From assembly GCA_963971225.1 (NCBI GenBank), contig OZ020269.1, positions 28,623,783 to 28,687,782 of the forward strand: a stretch of 64,000 nucleotides of DNA, written 5' to 3'. This stretch comes from Melieria omissa (lineage: Eukaryota; Arthropoda; Insecta; Diptera; Ulidiidae). The notes beneath the pieces were generated by a model that was not told the DNA's origin, ran no database searches, and worked only from the letters and a program-made list of their open reading frames with translations. The stretch's first letter is position 1. Each line of letters opens with the position of its first letter. Positions 44,001 to 57,900 of the stretch are shown here, piece after piece. Position numbers and translations under genes: made by a program.

Positions 44001-45208
44001 TTGCCTTGTAAGTCGCAAACGAAAAAATTTTGTCACAATTTTATTTATTTTTCTGTCATTTATGGTTTTGGCTTTGCGAAAAGAAATCAAAAGTAGGCAC
44101 CCTGTTTGGGCAGTCGCACTAAACTTTTTTAGAGACGCACACACACACACACACACACATAACGATAATGGCGTGCAATTGCGCTCTTGCGGAAGTCGTT
44201 GTTTCATTGTCGATGGTGGCTGTAGTTGTTGCTACGATTATGCACGAATAGTTGTGCGATATCGTTAGTGCGAACGTAGTGGTAGCTAATGTTGTTGTTG
44301 TTGTCATTATTTATCATATTTATTATTCAAAGTGTGTTTGCTTTAGATTCATTATGGCGACGACAACGCAATACAAATGAAATTAAAGATTTTGTAAATT
44401 TTGTACAAAGCTGCATTCAATTACACATTAGTTGTTCGCGTTATGGACAAAGTAACATTTTAACATTTTAAAGGAACATTTTAAGGGAAACATTGGTTAG
44501 TGCTGATCTCGGGCTGAGCTGAGTGCAGTGCGCAAACGCACAGTTTCCGGAATGCATTAATGCACAAATGCAGCACTGAGAGCGGGTGAATCGCTGTTGC
44601 GAGAGAGTTGAAAGAGAGCAGAGTGGCATTTGTTTTTTGTTTTATTAATATATTGGTTTTTTGTAGTTGTTGTTCCATGCTCTCCTCTGAGGCCGCAGGT
44701 ATAAGAGTCGGTTCACATCAGACCCAATGTCAGGTTACGAAAAGTTTAGTTGAATCTTATTTCATACTGCAAGTTTATAAATTTTAAAAGACATTGTTCT
44801 GACAGATAGATAGATAGAATGGGTTCTATAGATAGAATCGTCCTACTTCCATAAGGATATTAGTTACTATAAAGCTAAGAGAAAGCAATGTACATATTAA
44901 AATATCCTTATCCTGTCTTGGTTTATTTATGTTTTCTGAAAAAGATTTATTAAATCTATTTCAGGAGAAATGAAGACATCGTCTTCCGCTTTATAGGACA
45001 ACTTTTAAAACGTTGGAGCTAGAAAAAAGGCCGCCTACAAATCCAGTGTGATTCGTAAAATCCACTAACTGGTTCTCAAATATGAAAACTCATAAAGAGG
45101 ACAACTTAATGTGTTACACAATGACCATTTGACCTAAATAAAGTCCATGAGACAAGCACTGCTTACCTGAAAATTAATGTTTAGTATCAACTGTCAAAAA
45201 TACGATAA
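41011..45208. other. Gene-poor stretch
   Basis: AT-rich sequence with short frames lacking domains, a (CA)n run at 44138-44159 and AGAT repeats near 44805-44835. I see no gene or well-supported element. Confidence 0.5.
44138..44159. repeat. (CA)n microsatellite
   Basis: Eleven uninterrupted CA units. Confidence 0.9.
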
Positions 45209-45727
45209 CACTGGGCAACAGACCAAATTTATCCGAGTTCTAGTAAACCTTTTCTAAAGGATATTTGGACGCTGATCACAATTGCGATCAGATTTTAGAT
45301 TGTAAAAGCGGTTTGTAATTTATGTGTGGTTTTTGCTAGTGTTTTCCACGCTTTCCCATCTGTGAATTTTAATTGGATTTAAAATATATTGAAAAACGGG
45401 ATAATTTTTTAGGACACATTAACTAATCCTCAAGCTAAAATTTGGACCATAGTCGATTTCGATTGATCAAGAGATAGCATAGCTATGGCTCAAGTCCAAT
45501 TTTCTCAATGTTCAGTTTTCTTGAATTTTCCATACAAATTCATTTAAATTCGGGGTTGCAATTTTTTACTAGGAGTTAGTGTCCAATGTATAGTGTAAGG
45601 TTGTAACGTAAACTTATTGAACAGATTTTTTTATTCAGTACGCAGTTGTGATCAGAGTCCAAAAATCCTTTAGAAAAGTATGGATTGATTTCAGAAAAAA
45701 AATAAGTGTCGATTTTGTTGCCCTGTG
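45209..45727. mobile_element. Long-inverted-repeat element (519 bp)
   Basis: Arms of about 88 bp (45209-45297 and 45635-45727): CACTGGGCAACA versus reverse complement CACAGGGCAACA, then TTTTCTAAAGGAT, TTTGGAC and CTGATCACAA in the same order on both sides. Inside is non-coding. No convincing target duplication was found, so the superfamily (hAT or other) stays open. Confidence 0.75.
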
Positions 45728-48700
45728 TAATCATAAGATCCTCTGTTTGACAACTATATATTTATGTTAAAAGTATTTAGCTGCCATAATGCAGAGACTG
45801 TACTTCACAACTGTATTTATAAGCTGTCCCTAAGTATTTGCAACCTCACCTCACCTCAACATTAGTCACAGAAATCAACCAGAACTACACGTGTCAAGAA
45901 GCGAAGTCAATGATTACGGCAAACCTCTGAATAACTTGTCACGAACTTCCTGGGAACGAAAAAGAACTTACAATGTGCTCTACTTCGGCAAATTCTCGAA
46001 CAGGGAGTGATTTTTAATCGATAAAAGTTCAGCAGGTTAGTATCTATCATCGATTATGGCAGTTTTAGTGAAGTTTTCACTTCTTGAGTTAAAAGAAAAC
46101 CAACATTTTGGAATTTTAACAATCTCCAGAAAGAAATTAACGAGACTTGCCGCATATAAGAAAGTCACAATTAATTGTCCACTTTTGTCTTTTTAATTTT
46201 AAATATTTCGTTCAGAAACAATATACTTTTCATTTCAAAAAGCCGTCTCTTTAAAGCCTGAAATATTTGATTAATTATATTATTTCGTCAATGTGATTTC
46301 TTTTAGAAACTTGCTTTAAAAAAACCAAAACTATGTTTACTAAACACACGAAAAAATAATTTATGCATTTGAAGGCTCAGTATTTCCCATTGAACCATGT
46401 AATTCACACAGTGTGAACCAACCCTTACAACATAGCAGCTGTTTTTCCAGCCATTTCATGTGCTGCTCTCTCGGTCTCAATCGACGCTGCAGCAGTTCAA
46501 CTTTCTAATGAAAATTTTGCATGTCTATTTATTGCTCTTATGTATTATTGTTGTTGTCAAACAGAGTGGTCTATGTTGTTGTTTTTTGTGAATTGCTGAG
46601 GAAAAGGAATGCATGGCATTTTGAAGAAGCCGCTGCACCGCAGGCAGATGGACGGTAGACAGGCACAGGTTGGCCGAGAACTCGTGCAACGGCTATGCAA
46701 CAACAGGTGTTTAACCACATACATATATAGATATATATGTGTGTGTGTGTGCGTGAGCGGTTAAATGGGCACATGTTGCGTCTTTGCTTTTTCCTTTCCC
46801 ACAAAAGTATGCATTTTAATTGAGCAGCTGGTGTTTGCTGCAGGTCTGAAGCCTTGGCTGAAATTTGCTGTGTTTTGTTGGTAGTCAAATTGCGGCAAGT
46901 GTCGGCTATTGTTTGGTTATTGTTGTTGCGCGAATTACTGCCACGGTGTTTCACACTCACGTCAAACGCCAAATGGGTGGTGGATGGTTGGACGGTGCAG
47001 TGGCAGGAAAGAACCTACAACTCACACAACGGCTGTTTTTTTTTTGCTCTCCACGCCCGCAACGATGTTGTCCTTTTTGGCAGCGTTCGCTGATCGAAGC
47101 AATCAATCGCGCTGCAGCAAAGACGCGAGCAGTCGACAAATGTTCGAAAGAGCAAACGAATTCGAAGAAGCCGTGCTCAGCGCACGAATAGCCGCGAACT
47201 ACTGCACGGCAAACGTTTAAGTTGTGGCTCAGCGCCACTACACTACACACTGCCAACAACAGCAACTATAACTACAACAGCAGCAACAACAACAATAATA
47301 ATAACAACAATAAAGACATGAAAAATAGCACTAATAGCTACAGTAAAAACTAATCGCCAGCGAACGAGCGGGGCAAGTGTACGCCGACTCGCTTGTCGGC
47401 TCTCGGCCTTTTCGTGCGCTTTGAGCTGCGATTACCAAAACAAAAACCTCGAACAATAACGCCGCCGACTCGACTCTGTCGAATGTGATTTTCTCTGCTC
47501 CAGCGCAAATCAAGTCGAGATTAGAGGCGGAGGAGATTCCTGCCCAATTGAAATTTTACTGGAGAATTAATTATTTGGAAAACGGCACACACATACACAT
47601 ATATACACACACACGCACACACTTGAATAGTATTAAAAAATAACAAAAATAACTTACAAAAATAGATTTGCTACTTTTTCGAACCTTTTTCTCGTTGTTG
47701 TTGTCGAAATTGCAAAAATGTCGATTTGGTTGTTTCTGAGTTTTTGTTGTTATTCACTTGTTTGTGGGTTTTTTGCTCCTTCCTGATTTGTTGTTTTTTT
47801 TATTAGTGTTAATCCGTTGTTGTTGGTGTTGTGGTGGTTCAAATAACGCTTATTTTTTCTGGGGCTTTTGAAATTTCTAATGAATTTTGCGTTATATTTG
47901 TTTTCGTTTTTGTGTTTTGTTGTTAATTTTGATTGGACGGACAAGTTTTTGCTGGTTGGCTTTTGCCAGTGAAACCAGTTTCCGTATTTAACCGCAAAAT
48001 TTCGTTCAGAATCTCTGGATTTTTGCTGTTTCTCGCCTTGGTTGGTCTCACAACACACTCGCCTCGAGTCGATTTGCTATTGTTTGTTTTTTTTTATGTA
48101 TTTTTTTTTTGTTAAACATCAAAGTGCGCACTTTCGAATGCAGCAACGTTTAATTGCCTTTTGGTTTTCACAAATTCGGGTCGAAATGTTTCGCTTTGAC
48201 TTTGGGTTTTGTTCAATAAATTGCAAACGCAATAGCACGGAACCAGCGTTGGCGAGGTAAAAGAAATGAGAAAACTTTTTATTACAGAAAACAAAAAAAT
48301 AGCATAAGCCAAATCAAACCAAAACGCAATGAAATGAAAGACCGAAATCCAAATCACGGCACTGTGTGCAGCAGAAAAAGGTGACTACGAAGACTGACTG
48401 CGGTGCTGGTGATGGCAATGGCGATGTAGAGACGGGACAACGGAGGCAACGGCAACAGCAGCGACGACGACGACGACGACAACTGCAACGCAACCAGATT
48501 CGGAGCACTTTGACCAAACACTGGGACGACGCTCAACTGAACGGAACTCAATGGATCGAACGCAATAAACGAGAGTCGACTCGAGTTGAGACGAGTCGAG
48601 GCGAGACGACGAGCCAACGCACCAGCGAGCAAGGAACGAACGAACGCTAGCTAACTCCACACCACACTACTTCAGCAGTGCACAACAACAACTGATCGCA

Positions 48701-49210
48701 ACAGACCACATTCGCCGATCGACAGCCATTGCGACGACCGAGCGCTGGCGCTGGCGCTGTTGGGGACAACTGGTGCGGCTGCGGGGAGCAGTGGCTGGCG
48801 GCCGACTTTGGGAGCGTTTGGTACGAGCTTGAGCGCAATTCCGAAATTGAGACTGCCGTGTCTGCATGCAAGCGATGCGCGCTCGACGTTTCGAATTCGA
48901 CGACGACGACACAAATTCGAATGGGCCGATGCGGCTCTGGGCTTGTGTCTGTGTGTGTGTGTATGTGTAAAGTCATGCAAACAAAGTGGAAAAAGAATGA
49001 AAAATCTCGCCTTCTGGTGAAAAATATACACAATGGCACTTGTGCGGCTAAGCGAGGGGAGGTGGCGAAAAAAACAAAAAAAAAAACTTGTTAACTATGT
49101 GCTACAAAAACAACAACAAAAAAATAAGTAAGAGCGCCGCTTCAACTAAAAACGTTCAGCGCTTGAATGCTGCAAAATATCGGAAGTTATGCGGGGAAAT
49201 GGAGTAATCA
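45728..49210. other. No recognised gene; GC-richer CAG/CAA block
   Basis: 45728-46560 is AT-rich with nothing recognised. 46560-49100 is GC-richer with CAACAACAA, CGACGACGA and CA/TG runs (46725-46751, 47586-47622, 48950-48966) and overlapping frames on both strands. Such composition is common in fly leader exons and enhancers. No exon could be proved. Confidence 0.4.
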
Positions 49211-49564
49211 CTATGAGAAATAGCCGTAACATGTGTGTTGGTTGAGGGGAGGGGAAGGGGGGTTGGGTGTCGTGTGTAATTGATTGACTGCTTGCATGCT
49301 GGTGGCCTGTCCGTACAGATTTCTGACGGGGTCATAGGTCGGTGGGTAATGCAACTTTGGGTTCATTTTGAGGTTTCCAAGAAGAAGTTGAGAACTTGTG
49401 AAATTTGTGGAGATTATGACTGAAGTAAGGATGGTAGCAAGTCGGTGCAGTTTGAGACTGACAATTCTTTTCAATAAAAGGCCACAAATTGAGATTACAA
49501 CTCGTTGAATAAAGTATTTTCAGATTTATAGAACTTTTTCAGCTTGGCGAACAATAAAAAAATG

Positions 49565-49692
49565 GACATGAAGTTTTGAAAAAGGATCACTGAAGTTTGC
49601 AGTATTCAAATAAAAACTTTACCACTAAACACGAAGTTTTAAAAAAGGATTAAGTAATCACTGAAGTTTGCAGTTTAAAAATAAAAACTTTT
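49565..49692. repeat. Tandem duplication (~65-bp units)
   Basis: Two units share GAAGTTTT-AAAAAGGAT, ATCACTGAAGTTTGCAGT and AATAAAAACTTT. Non-coding. Confidence 0.75.
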
Positions 49693-50279
49693 ACACTGAT
49701 GTACCATACATTTAAATTTACATGGAAATGTAGCGCCGCGTCTAATTCGGCGTCGACAGACATTTTCTCGTTGCGCAAAATACCACAATCGCTTTGATTG
49801 TTAGCCAACATTCTCACGTTACATGGCGCCGTGATTTGTTACACCAAAGTGAAATCAATCAAAATTACAACAACAGCAACCAATCAAAATAAGTGAAGCT
49901 TCCGATGTCATAAAGTTTGTGCAGTGTTGCTAGGTCTAAAAATAAGCTGTTACGCCCACTTGATCAACTAACAGACAATCATACAACAAGGCGGTCATGC
50001 CGTGTGGAGCAGTAATGCTATTTTAATATAAAATAAAATTTGATTTAAATTTTTAATTTGAATTTAATATGTAATAATTTAAAAGCTATTAAATACAAAA
50101 GTTGCTATTTCATACCAAAATTATGACACTTTCATGAAGCTTGGTACATTCTCTACTTATGGACTTTGTTATGCGCTTCGCCTACTTGATTAATTACTTG
50201 ATTAAGTTGTCTTTAAATTATACCACCGACATGAATATTATGCCAAAATTTAACTTATTTTCATGGAATATAAGTAGTT

Positions 50280-50560
50280 GTGTATGTATATGCGGACGAA
50301 GTCCATTCTCTAACCTTGTGTGATCTCCTGAGATTCATTAGTAAGTCCTGGCAATTTGCACAGGAGAACTCCGCACACTTTCTTTCTTTCTTTCCGCCTA
50401 CCTTCTCTTTTTCTTTTTCCCCATTCCCATCTTCTCTACCAGCCTTTTTCCTGAGCCTTAAGTACAATGGGCTATAAAGCCTGAGTGCTGGTGGTAATGA
50501 CCTCCCTAAGGTTATTTTCTCGGCTCCTCCTCACATCCATCCATCCATACAGATGCTTGG
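50280..50560 (+). mobile_element. Possible LINE 3'-end fragment
   Basis: The frame SLTLCDLLRFISKSWQFAQE followed by a Ser/Phe/Pro-rich end resembles the short C-terminal tail (LLRFI motif) of R1-like LINE ORFs. It is followed by a conserved-looking non-coding 3' stretch. Short, so uncertain. Confidence 0.4.
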
Positions 50561-50583
50561 GTTTAAATACGAAATAATACAAA

Positions 50584-51480
50584 TATAGGTTAGGTTAAAA
50601 TAAACTACCTGGTCCTAAGGCCTCGCATAGTCCTTAGCGTTACCAGACCTTAACGTCAGAAAGACATCCTTAAGGTTAAGTGTAGCCGTACAGATTTTGA
50701 AATAGACGAACCTTTTTCTTATTAGGGTTCTAACCTTTATATTGGATGCCCCTTCCAGTCCCTCAATCAGTGGAAGTACCTAAGTGAGCCAATGGTAATC
50801 TTGAGAGCGCTGGACAGAGGCAGAGAATGTGTTCCAAAGTTCGTTTCACACTCTGCTCTCTGCACTCGATGATACCCAGTCTGTGAGCATGGACTTCCAC
50901 CAAGCAGTGACCTCTTAGTAGTCCCAGAAGGAGCCTGAAATTCTCCGTGAGAACGGAAATTTGTACCAGGTATACTTTGAATCAAATTCGTCCATCACAA
51001 GTTTGCTTTTTTTAGTTTGCACTCCAGATCTCCATGGATTTACCGCAAATACCTTGGTGAGTAGGAGGTTTGTTTGATTGGGAGACGAGCCCTATTCCTT
51101 GTTACTTCATCTGTCCTTTCTTTATCCTCGACGCCCTTGGGTCCGGGTACCAATAGATACGCAGCCTGCAATGCTCAACCAGCTTTTCCATTGCCGCACA
51201 ACAATTGAAAACATTTTCGGAAGATATATAGTGCAATGCTACTTTATTGCTGCTTGGCTATCAATGTAGAATTTTCCTGCTTCTATATACTTCAACTTGA
51301 AATCTGTACAGGGGTCAGTGAGCCAAAATGGCTGTCCACGCCAACATTCTCTGCCATTTTCTGGACATCTGTAAGTAATTGAAAGTTCTACAGTTGGTTT
51401 CTAAGCCTTCTCGCCAGATTTCCTTGTCGATTACTTACTACCATTTGGCTTTTGTCACGCTTGACCCAAGGATCATATAG
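50584..51480 (-). mobile_element. Non-LTR retrotransposon 3' half (RNase H region), decayed
   Basis: The minus strand encodes an RNase H-like segment (CCAAMEKLVEHCRLRIYWYPD near 51120-51200) and, in an open stretch, LLRGHCLVEVHAHRLGIIEC then TLEHILCLCPAL (50790-50960). It ends in a CCTAACCTA tail at 50584-50595. Frameshifts make it inactive. Same tail type as the LINE at 26798-27629 but a different sequence. Confidence 0.8.
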
Positions 51481-53320
51481 TATTAAATATAACTATTAAT
51501 CATAAAATATAATACAAATATTTCATATATAAATTTTTTCAAATCACATTTCCAATAAATTTTGGACATAAATTTGTTCTGCAATACAACAAAATTGTTT
51601 TCAATTGAAACAAAATCTCTTTGCCATATGCTTGCTGATTGTCGACCAGCGCCGATCGTAGCTCACTCGGGCGGCGTTTTCTCTTTAGCTTAAACTTTAA
51701 GTTTTGTGTAGATATTTTTTTTATTGTTACGAGTATTTTTCGTGTATACCTGCTATTTGCCATAGTTGTAGGTATGTAGTTAGTTATTTATGTATTTTTT
51801 CGCTGATGTAAGTAAATTCAGCGAAACAGGGTGCTCAACAAAACGCTGAGGTCAGCTGAACAGTAGAGTTCAGTGTGTGAAAAATCTGTCTTGTTAATTT
51901 GTATTCATTGACAACAACACAATGTGTGTGTGTGTGTGTGTTTGTAACTGTTATGACTTGCCGCTTTTCAAGTTGGTGCGAGGCGACGCCACGGTGCCAG
52001 TTGCACTTTAAGCAATTTGGATGACCCCAAACATTGGCTCGGTCGACTGTATTAAAGTTGATCTGATTTTCTTCCTACCAGCAGAATCACTCGATGACGT
52101 GCGCTTTTCCTATTGGGTGCTTCAAGTTTCAGCCACCGAATTTTGATTACGCACAACTAACTGTTTGTATGTAAGACATACATACATATGTATACAATTA
52201 TAATATTTATTCATTTATACTAATATATATGTGTGTGTATGTTTGTATATATTATGGAGTAGACCTTGAAATGAAATGAAATGTTAGGCTAAGGTCATAG
52301 TTAGACGCGAATGATTTCACTCTCGATCAGAGTTTCGTGGGCGCGAACCAGCTTGTCGACTGGAGCGTTAGACAGTTCTAGGTCTTTCAGATCAGCTAAA
52401 AGTGTCTTTCGATTTTGCAATTTCAAAGAAGTTTTCAATAAAGACTGAAAAAGCATATTGAAATGAGGCGAGACTCGAAGAATGTTGGCAAATCTATTAA
52501 TTCTTTGGCAAAGCTTCAATGTCTTAACACTTCCTGATAATGAGCAGTCTATGTATTGTTTCCTTTGTTGTTGGTCGCAGCAGCATTTCTTGCAGACTTG
52601 GCCAAAGTGCGATCACACACAAACACACTTACACACTCACACACTCGCTCTCTGATCGATTATGTTAATGTTTGTTCCTTGTTTGTTTGTTTAGTTGTCT
52701 GTTTGTGCCACTTGATGACAAACACACTTTTCAACTTATTTGCGGTTTTTGCCAAACTTCATGCTCTCAACAAAAATACAATAATAATAACAACACCAAC
52801 AACAATAGCTAAATGATGGGTTAGTTGTGCTACGGCGGGGAACGGGGGTAATCCAAATCCAACGCGGTGGTACGTAATTTCTTGGCTTGTTTGAAAATGC
52901 AATAAAACAAGTTTCCTAAGTCAGAGCTCGGCGCTGATGGCAGCTGTGTTCGGCGCTGAACGGCAATCGGAGCGCTTAGGCGGTTTGGTTGCGCTCAGCG
53001 GTGGTGGCGGTGGCGCTGGTTTCAGTTTGCGCAAAGTTGCCGCTTCCATTTTTGTGTGTTGATTTTTGCACGCTACGAGCAGATGAATCAGAGTCTATAT
53101 GTAACACATTTTATAAGTGTGTATGTATATGTGATGTATGTTTCTTAAAGAGTATTTTGGAGCAGCTAATCGAAGAATGCGGTCGCATTAGTAACTAATG
53201 TTGGATTCCCAATCAGATTAAACCAATGCCTGTGATTGCCTGCATTCATGTATGATCAACAAGTTTATCATTCATCAATCAAATCATGGGTTACTCTGGA
53301 TGGATTTCCAATGTATGTTT
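51481..53320. other. No recognised gene
   Basis: AT-rich sequence with a (TG)n run at 51923-51941 and GC-richer DNA near 52850-53050. No coding exon is supported. Confidence 0.5.
51923..51941. repeat. (TG)n microsatellite
   Basis: About nine TG units. Confidence 0.9.
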
Positions 53321-53327
53321 TTGTTAA

Positions 53328-53375
53328 CCCTTTCAGAATTTTGTTGCCATAGGGTAACATGCAAGTTTGAGCAAG
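53328..53375 (-). mobile_element. Possible end of a CCCTTTCG TTAA-type element
   Basis: TTAACCCTTTCAGAATTTTG and GTTGCCATAGGGTAACATG resemble the right end of copies B and C in reverse orientation, with TTAA at 53324-53327. The partner end was not found; the copy is truncated or diverged. Confidence 0.5.
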
Positions 53376-53939
53376 AGGGAGTTCATCTATGGTACCAGGA
53401 TTCTAACAACTAACATTTTCTAAAGAAAGATTGCAAGTTGTACAATGTACATGCCTACAAAGATTATATATGATATCCGCTGATATCTCGAAAAGCATGC
53501 ATCGGATTTGGTTAATTTTTCACAAAATAAATTTAAAAAAATATTAAATTTTTTCGACAAAAAAGCAAAAATTTATAGAAATATTAAAGAAAATACCGAT
53601 ATTTAAAAATGATCGTATTAGTCTTTCTAGTATTAAAACTAAGGAGAAAATATCATAATTTTTTATTTAAGTTATTTCAGAAAGAAATGCAATAAAACTA
53701 AAATCTCTTTGAATGGAGTGATTTTTACTCCTTTGGGCTTTCTAGTATTAAAAATTACTAAGAAAGGATTCATTATCATTTGTTTTTGTTGTCATTGAAT
53801 AGGGACTCAAACCACTTAAACTAAATAATCAACGCACTTATCACAAAACCACGACTGCTGCCAAAGTCTAACCTATAATTTTATATAACTTTATGTATCA
53901 ATGATCAAAGATTTAAAACAGAACTTAGTAATAAAATAA

Positions 53940-54965
53940 GCTGGGTAGGTATATCAGAGACATATCTGATAGATCAGTACATGATCTACCAATACCGGAA
54001 TCGGGGTGTATGGACCGGGGACTAGATACGCGGAATCTGCAGGAAAGCATACCACCATTTTCCAGGCGGAAATATAGGCAATTGCGCTCACTTCAGTCTG
54101 GTTAGGAAATACCGGAACCGGAAGATCGTGATCCTGTCAGTCAGCCAAGCGGCAATAAAGGCATTAAGATCCTACCAGGTATCCTCGAAACTGGTGTCGG
54201 AATGCTTTGAGAAGCTCAAAGAACTTGGCCGTTACAATTAGGAATAGGTCCTCTGGGTTCCGGATAGCGCTGGTATTGATGGGAATAAGCATCCGGAATC
54301 AATACTGGGAAAATCAATCAGGCCTTGAACATTTCAAGATGGTTATTGGATCTTACAACAAGAAAAGGTTCGTGAAATGTATGAGACTCTTAAAGAATAA
54401 TCTAAGGATTATCACAGGTATATTGACAGGGAATTGTAGATTGAACTATCATCTAACCAAACTAGGTATCAGGGTGACCGAACTCTGTAAGTTCTGTTTG
54501 CAGGACAATGAATCTGCAATACACATACTAGGCATATGCCCTGCACTAATGCACAAACGGAAGAAGCATCGGACTGGGTTTCCAAAGGCTTAGGAAATAT
54601 ACTAAGATTCCTCTTGGATGTCCAAGTCCAAGAAGGGGGCCCAATAGATCTTTTAAGTCGCAGTGCACATTCCCCGCCAATAATAAGAATGTATCAATTG
54701 GAAGTCGTAGGATATGTCGTTCTAGCCAATGTCGCATTAACGGGGTCACACTCTATCTGATTTCTAGAAGTTACTGAATATTGCAATATTTTTAAAGTCA
54801 ATTGATTAGTGATTGGGAAAGCCAATGATGCTATAAGGCAGGACCGTACGACCTACCCGACCCAAAATAAAAAAACGACTACGAAGAAGAAAAATAACAA
54901 CGAGGAGTCCTTGTACTAGGAGCGCTGACCCAAAGTAGGAAACTCCTACTAAGAAGAAGAAGAAC
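53940..54965 (+). mobile_element. Non-LTR retrotransposon 3' half (RNase H plus CCHC), decayed
   Basis: Broken frames give SVSQAAIKALRSYQVSSKLV and RVLWVPDSAGIDGNK (RNase H landmarks DSQAA and WVPGHxGIxGN, degraded). They are followed by ILTGNCRLNYHLTKLGI and CKFCLQDNESAIHILGICPAL, a CxxC-x8-H-x4-C motif. The 3' sequence runs to GAAGAAGAAA-type tails at 54890 and 54950. Inactive. Confidence 0.85.
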
Positions 54966-57900
54966 ACACATGAATTGATCATCTGGTAGCGGCTTTTTGC
55001 ATTCGGACCAGACTAACTGATAATTTTTCGTTTTGTTGTTTTTTTGTTGTTATTGCATTTTATTTGCTCTTTAACTTTTGGTTTTGTTTTTGCCTTTGCG
55101 GCCGTTGCTAATACTTTTTTTGCGTTGTCATTGTTGGGTACAGTTGTTGTTGTTGTTGTAGTTGTAGCCACTGTTGCTGCCATTGTTGGCCCGACAGCAG
55201 CCGTCAGTTTGCTGTGTGGCTGGAACAGCGACAGTTGCTGCTATCGTTGCTGCCAACTTCGGCTTTTATGGATTTCCAAGCATAGCTCGACAGCGCAGCT
55301 GTTTGGTTTACTCTTGTTGTTGTTGTTGTATTTGCTGTTGGGCAGTTGACTGCCGCGCAAAACTGGGCCTGATATAATGATGAAATGTGGCAATGTGTGG
55401 TTTTTTGCATTCGCTGGCAATGCTGCTGCGCGTACAAACTATAGCTGCTGTTGTTGGTGTTGGTGTTCCTGGCAATGTAGGAATTTTCGCACATATGTTG
55501 AATCACCAGTCAAACCGACCCCAGCAACCTGACGGCGGTTCGGCAGCGTGGTGTGGTGCGGTGCGGTGCGGTGAATGCTACTGTTGCCGCACAAAAGTGG
55601 CAGCGCAAAAGCCTTCGCTGTTCGCTTTTTCGCACGCACACGCGCCTGCGCAACTTTGCCGCGGAAAAGTGCATTTTCACGTTTTGTCGTTGCGGTTGTT
55701 GCTGTCATTGTTGTTGTGTTTGGTCGTCTTGCCTCATTATTTACAGTTAAACGCGTAGCTTTTCTCGAAACATGAAAGAAATGCGAAGCGCGTTTGTTAC
55801 TTTTTTTCGGTGCGCTGCGGCAACGCGGAGCAACGAAGCGATACTACGAAGGCGTTGGTTGGGTGGAGGGAAGCGTTGTATGCTTAAAGCCCTAAACGAA
55901 TGCTTTTGTGGTCGGCTCAGTCGTTCACGCACGTCGAGATGTGGCTGCGGCTCGCATCGGCGCCCATTCCTGCGACGACAGTAAACATTTCGAGAATTGT
56001 CGTCGCAAATGTTCCAATTCACAGCATACCAATTACAACCTCGTTATGGCGATCGCCGATTGTTGGCTGCTTCGCTGCTGGCATTTCGACGTGCCGGTGA
56101 ATTACTTTGTTGTTGTTAGTGTTGTGCTCTTGCGCGTTTCTTTGTTGCAGCCACTTGCTGAGCGATTTTCGTTATGTTAAATAGCCATCGTAGCTGTTGC
56201 TGTGCTGTGTTGTTGTTGTTTTTGTTGTGGTCTATTTGGGCCATTGTACTGGGCTGACTTAGTAATGGTTTTTGCTATTTTTTTTAGAAGATTTGTGTGC
56301 ACTGAGTTTGCTGTTGCATTGAAAAATAGTTAATTCACTGAGAATTAAATATTTGCGTTTTTATTGGCCAAAGCGAATGCAGAGCTGTTGGCGTAATTTC
56401 GATCAGCTGTTGTTAAACACTGTTTGTAATTGAGGTTTTATGGTTTTATGTTTGCTTGGTTAGATTGAAAATTTGCAAAATAGCGTTTACAACAAAGTTG
56501 AGAATGCTTAACCCTTTTCAATTTGAGTAAACTTTGAATTAATTTGAATAGGAACAACTTTTCTTTTTTACTTCTTGATTGCGGGAGAAAGTATCAATCG
56601 ATTTGGCAGAACCATGCCCACCAAATAAGAAGCTGCCGTAACGCCGGGTCACATTGACTTGGAGTTGCTAACAAAGAAGTCCGCTGTAAGTAACACTGAA
56701 CCCACTTGAGAGGAAAGCATTTAGCGCAGAGAGGAACCACTTGAAGGATTTAAGGGTTTCTCGAACTTTCTGGCTTTTTTCTGTAGACCCTCTTGCATCT
56801 TCATGGCCTCAATGCATTCGCCTCAAAAGGAAGAACAAAGAAGAATGCAATGAAAGCAAAAAATTTAAGATAACAACGCGCACGCGGGTCAATAAAACTT
56901 GAGCAATTTGCCGAGACGGCAACAGCAACAACACAATAAGACATTAAAAGCTCAAGAACAAGAAATAACAACAAATAAGCGTAACCTGATAAAACCACAC
57001 AAAGTTGAAAAACAACAAAAACCCAAAACCAAAAACCAAAAACATTGGTAAACGAAGTAGAAGAAAAAGTTGAAATTGAAGAGAAAAAGTCTGCAGTTAA
57101 TCGCACGAAATGCCACGACGCAGCGCAGCCATTTAACATTTTTTTTTACATTTTTATTTATGTTTTATCAATTATAATGTGCGCCAACTCAACACTGAGA
57201 CGTGCTGGTATTTTCCAAAAAGTGCACGTGCATCCAATGAAAACTGCGCCTGCGCCGCAGCGGCACTGCCAGCTGAGGCGTGCACAAAAATATGCGCCAA
57301 TTGGTGTTGTTGTTGTTTTATCAATTGGCATTTCTTAGTCGAAATGTTGGAGGATGGGCCAGGGCGGAGCGGTGTAGTGGAGCCAAATAACATTTACGTG
57401 ACACTTGCGAAGGTGCAGCCAGATCACGTTTGCGGTGTGACGAGACATGCTGAAGAGAGAGAGAGAGCGAGGAGGAGGAAGATTACTTGACTTGAGGTTG
57501 CGCACCCTGTACGGCACTGGCCCGGAGCATCGCTCGGCTGAAAGCGTTGCTGCTTATGTTCTAGTTGTTCTTGCTGTAGCGGTAGTGGCCCGTGTTGTTG
57601 TTGCTGCACGCTCAGCGCAGCTGATTGCCTTTATCAATTTTATTGTTAAATATTTTCCTTAATATTCTTGTTTATTGTGTATGATTAAGTATATTTTCCT
57701 GTTTTTATTTTTGTTGGTGTTGTTGCGTCGATGCTGTTATCAGCTTAAAAACGCTTATCAATGCATGAAAATTACTGTGTGTGTCTGTTGGTGTAATGGA
57801 GACAACATTGCCATCTCGTTGCATTTCAAATGCAATTAAAGCAAGAAGCGGCATATGTAACAACAACAACAACACCAGCAAGTAAATAAGACAGCAACCA

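Noticed and set aside
48366..48660. Arg/Ser-rich gene on either strand
   Set aside because: CGA/CAG trinucleotide DNA gives mirror-image frames on both strands; no domain, splice signals or start context favour any.
56511..56530. Another TTAACCCTTTT element end
   Set aside because: Only about 11 bp match; no partner end or internal similarity to the other TTAA elements.
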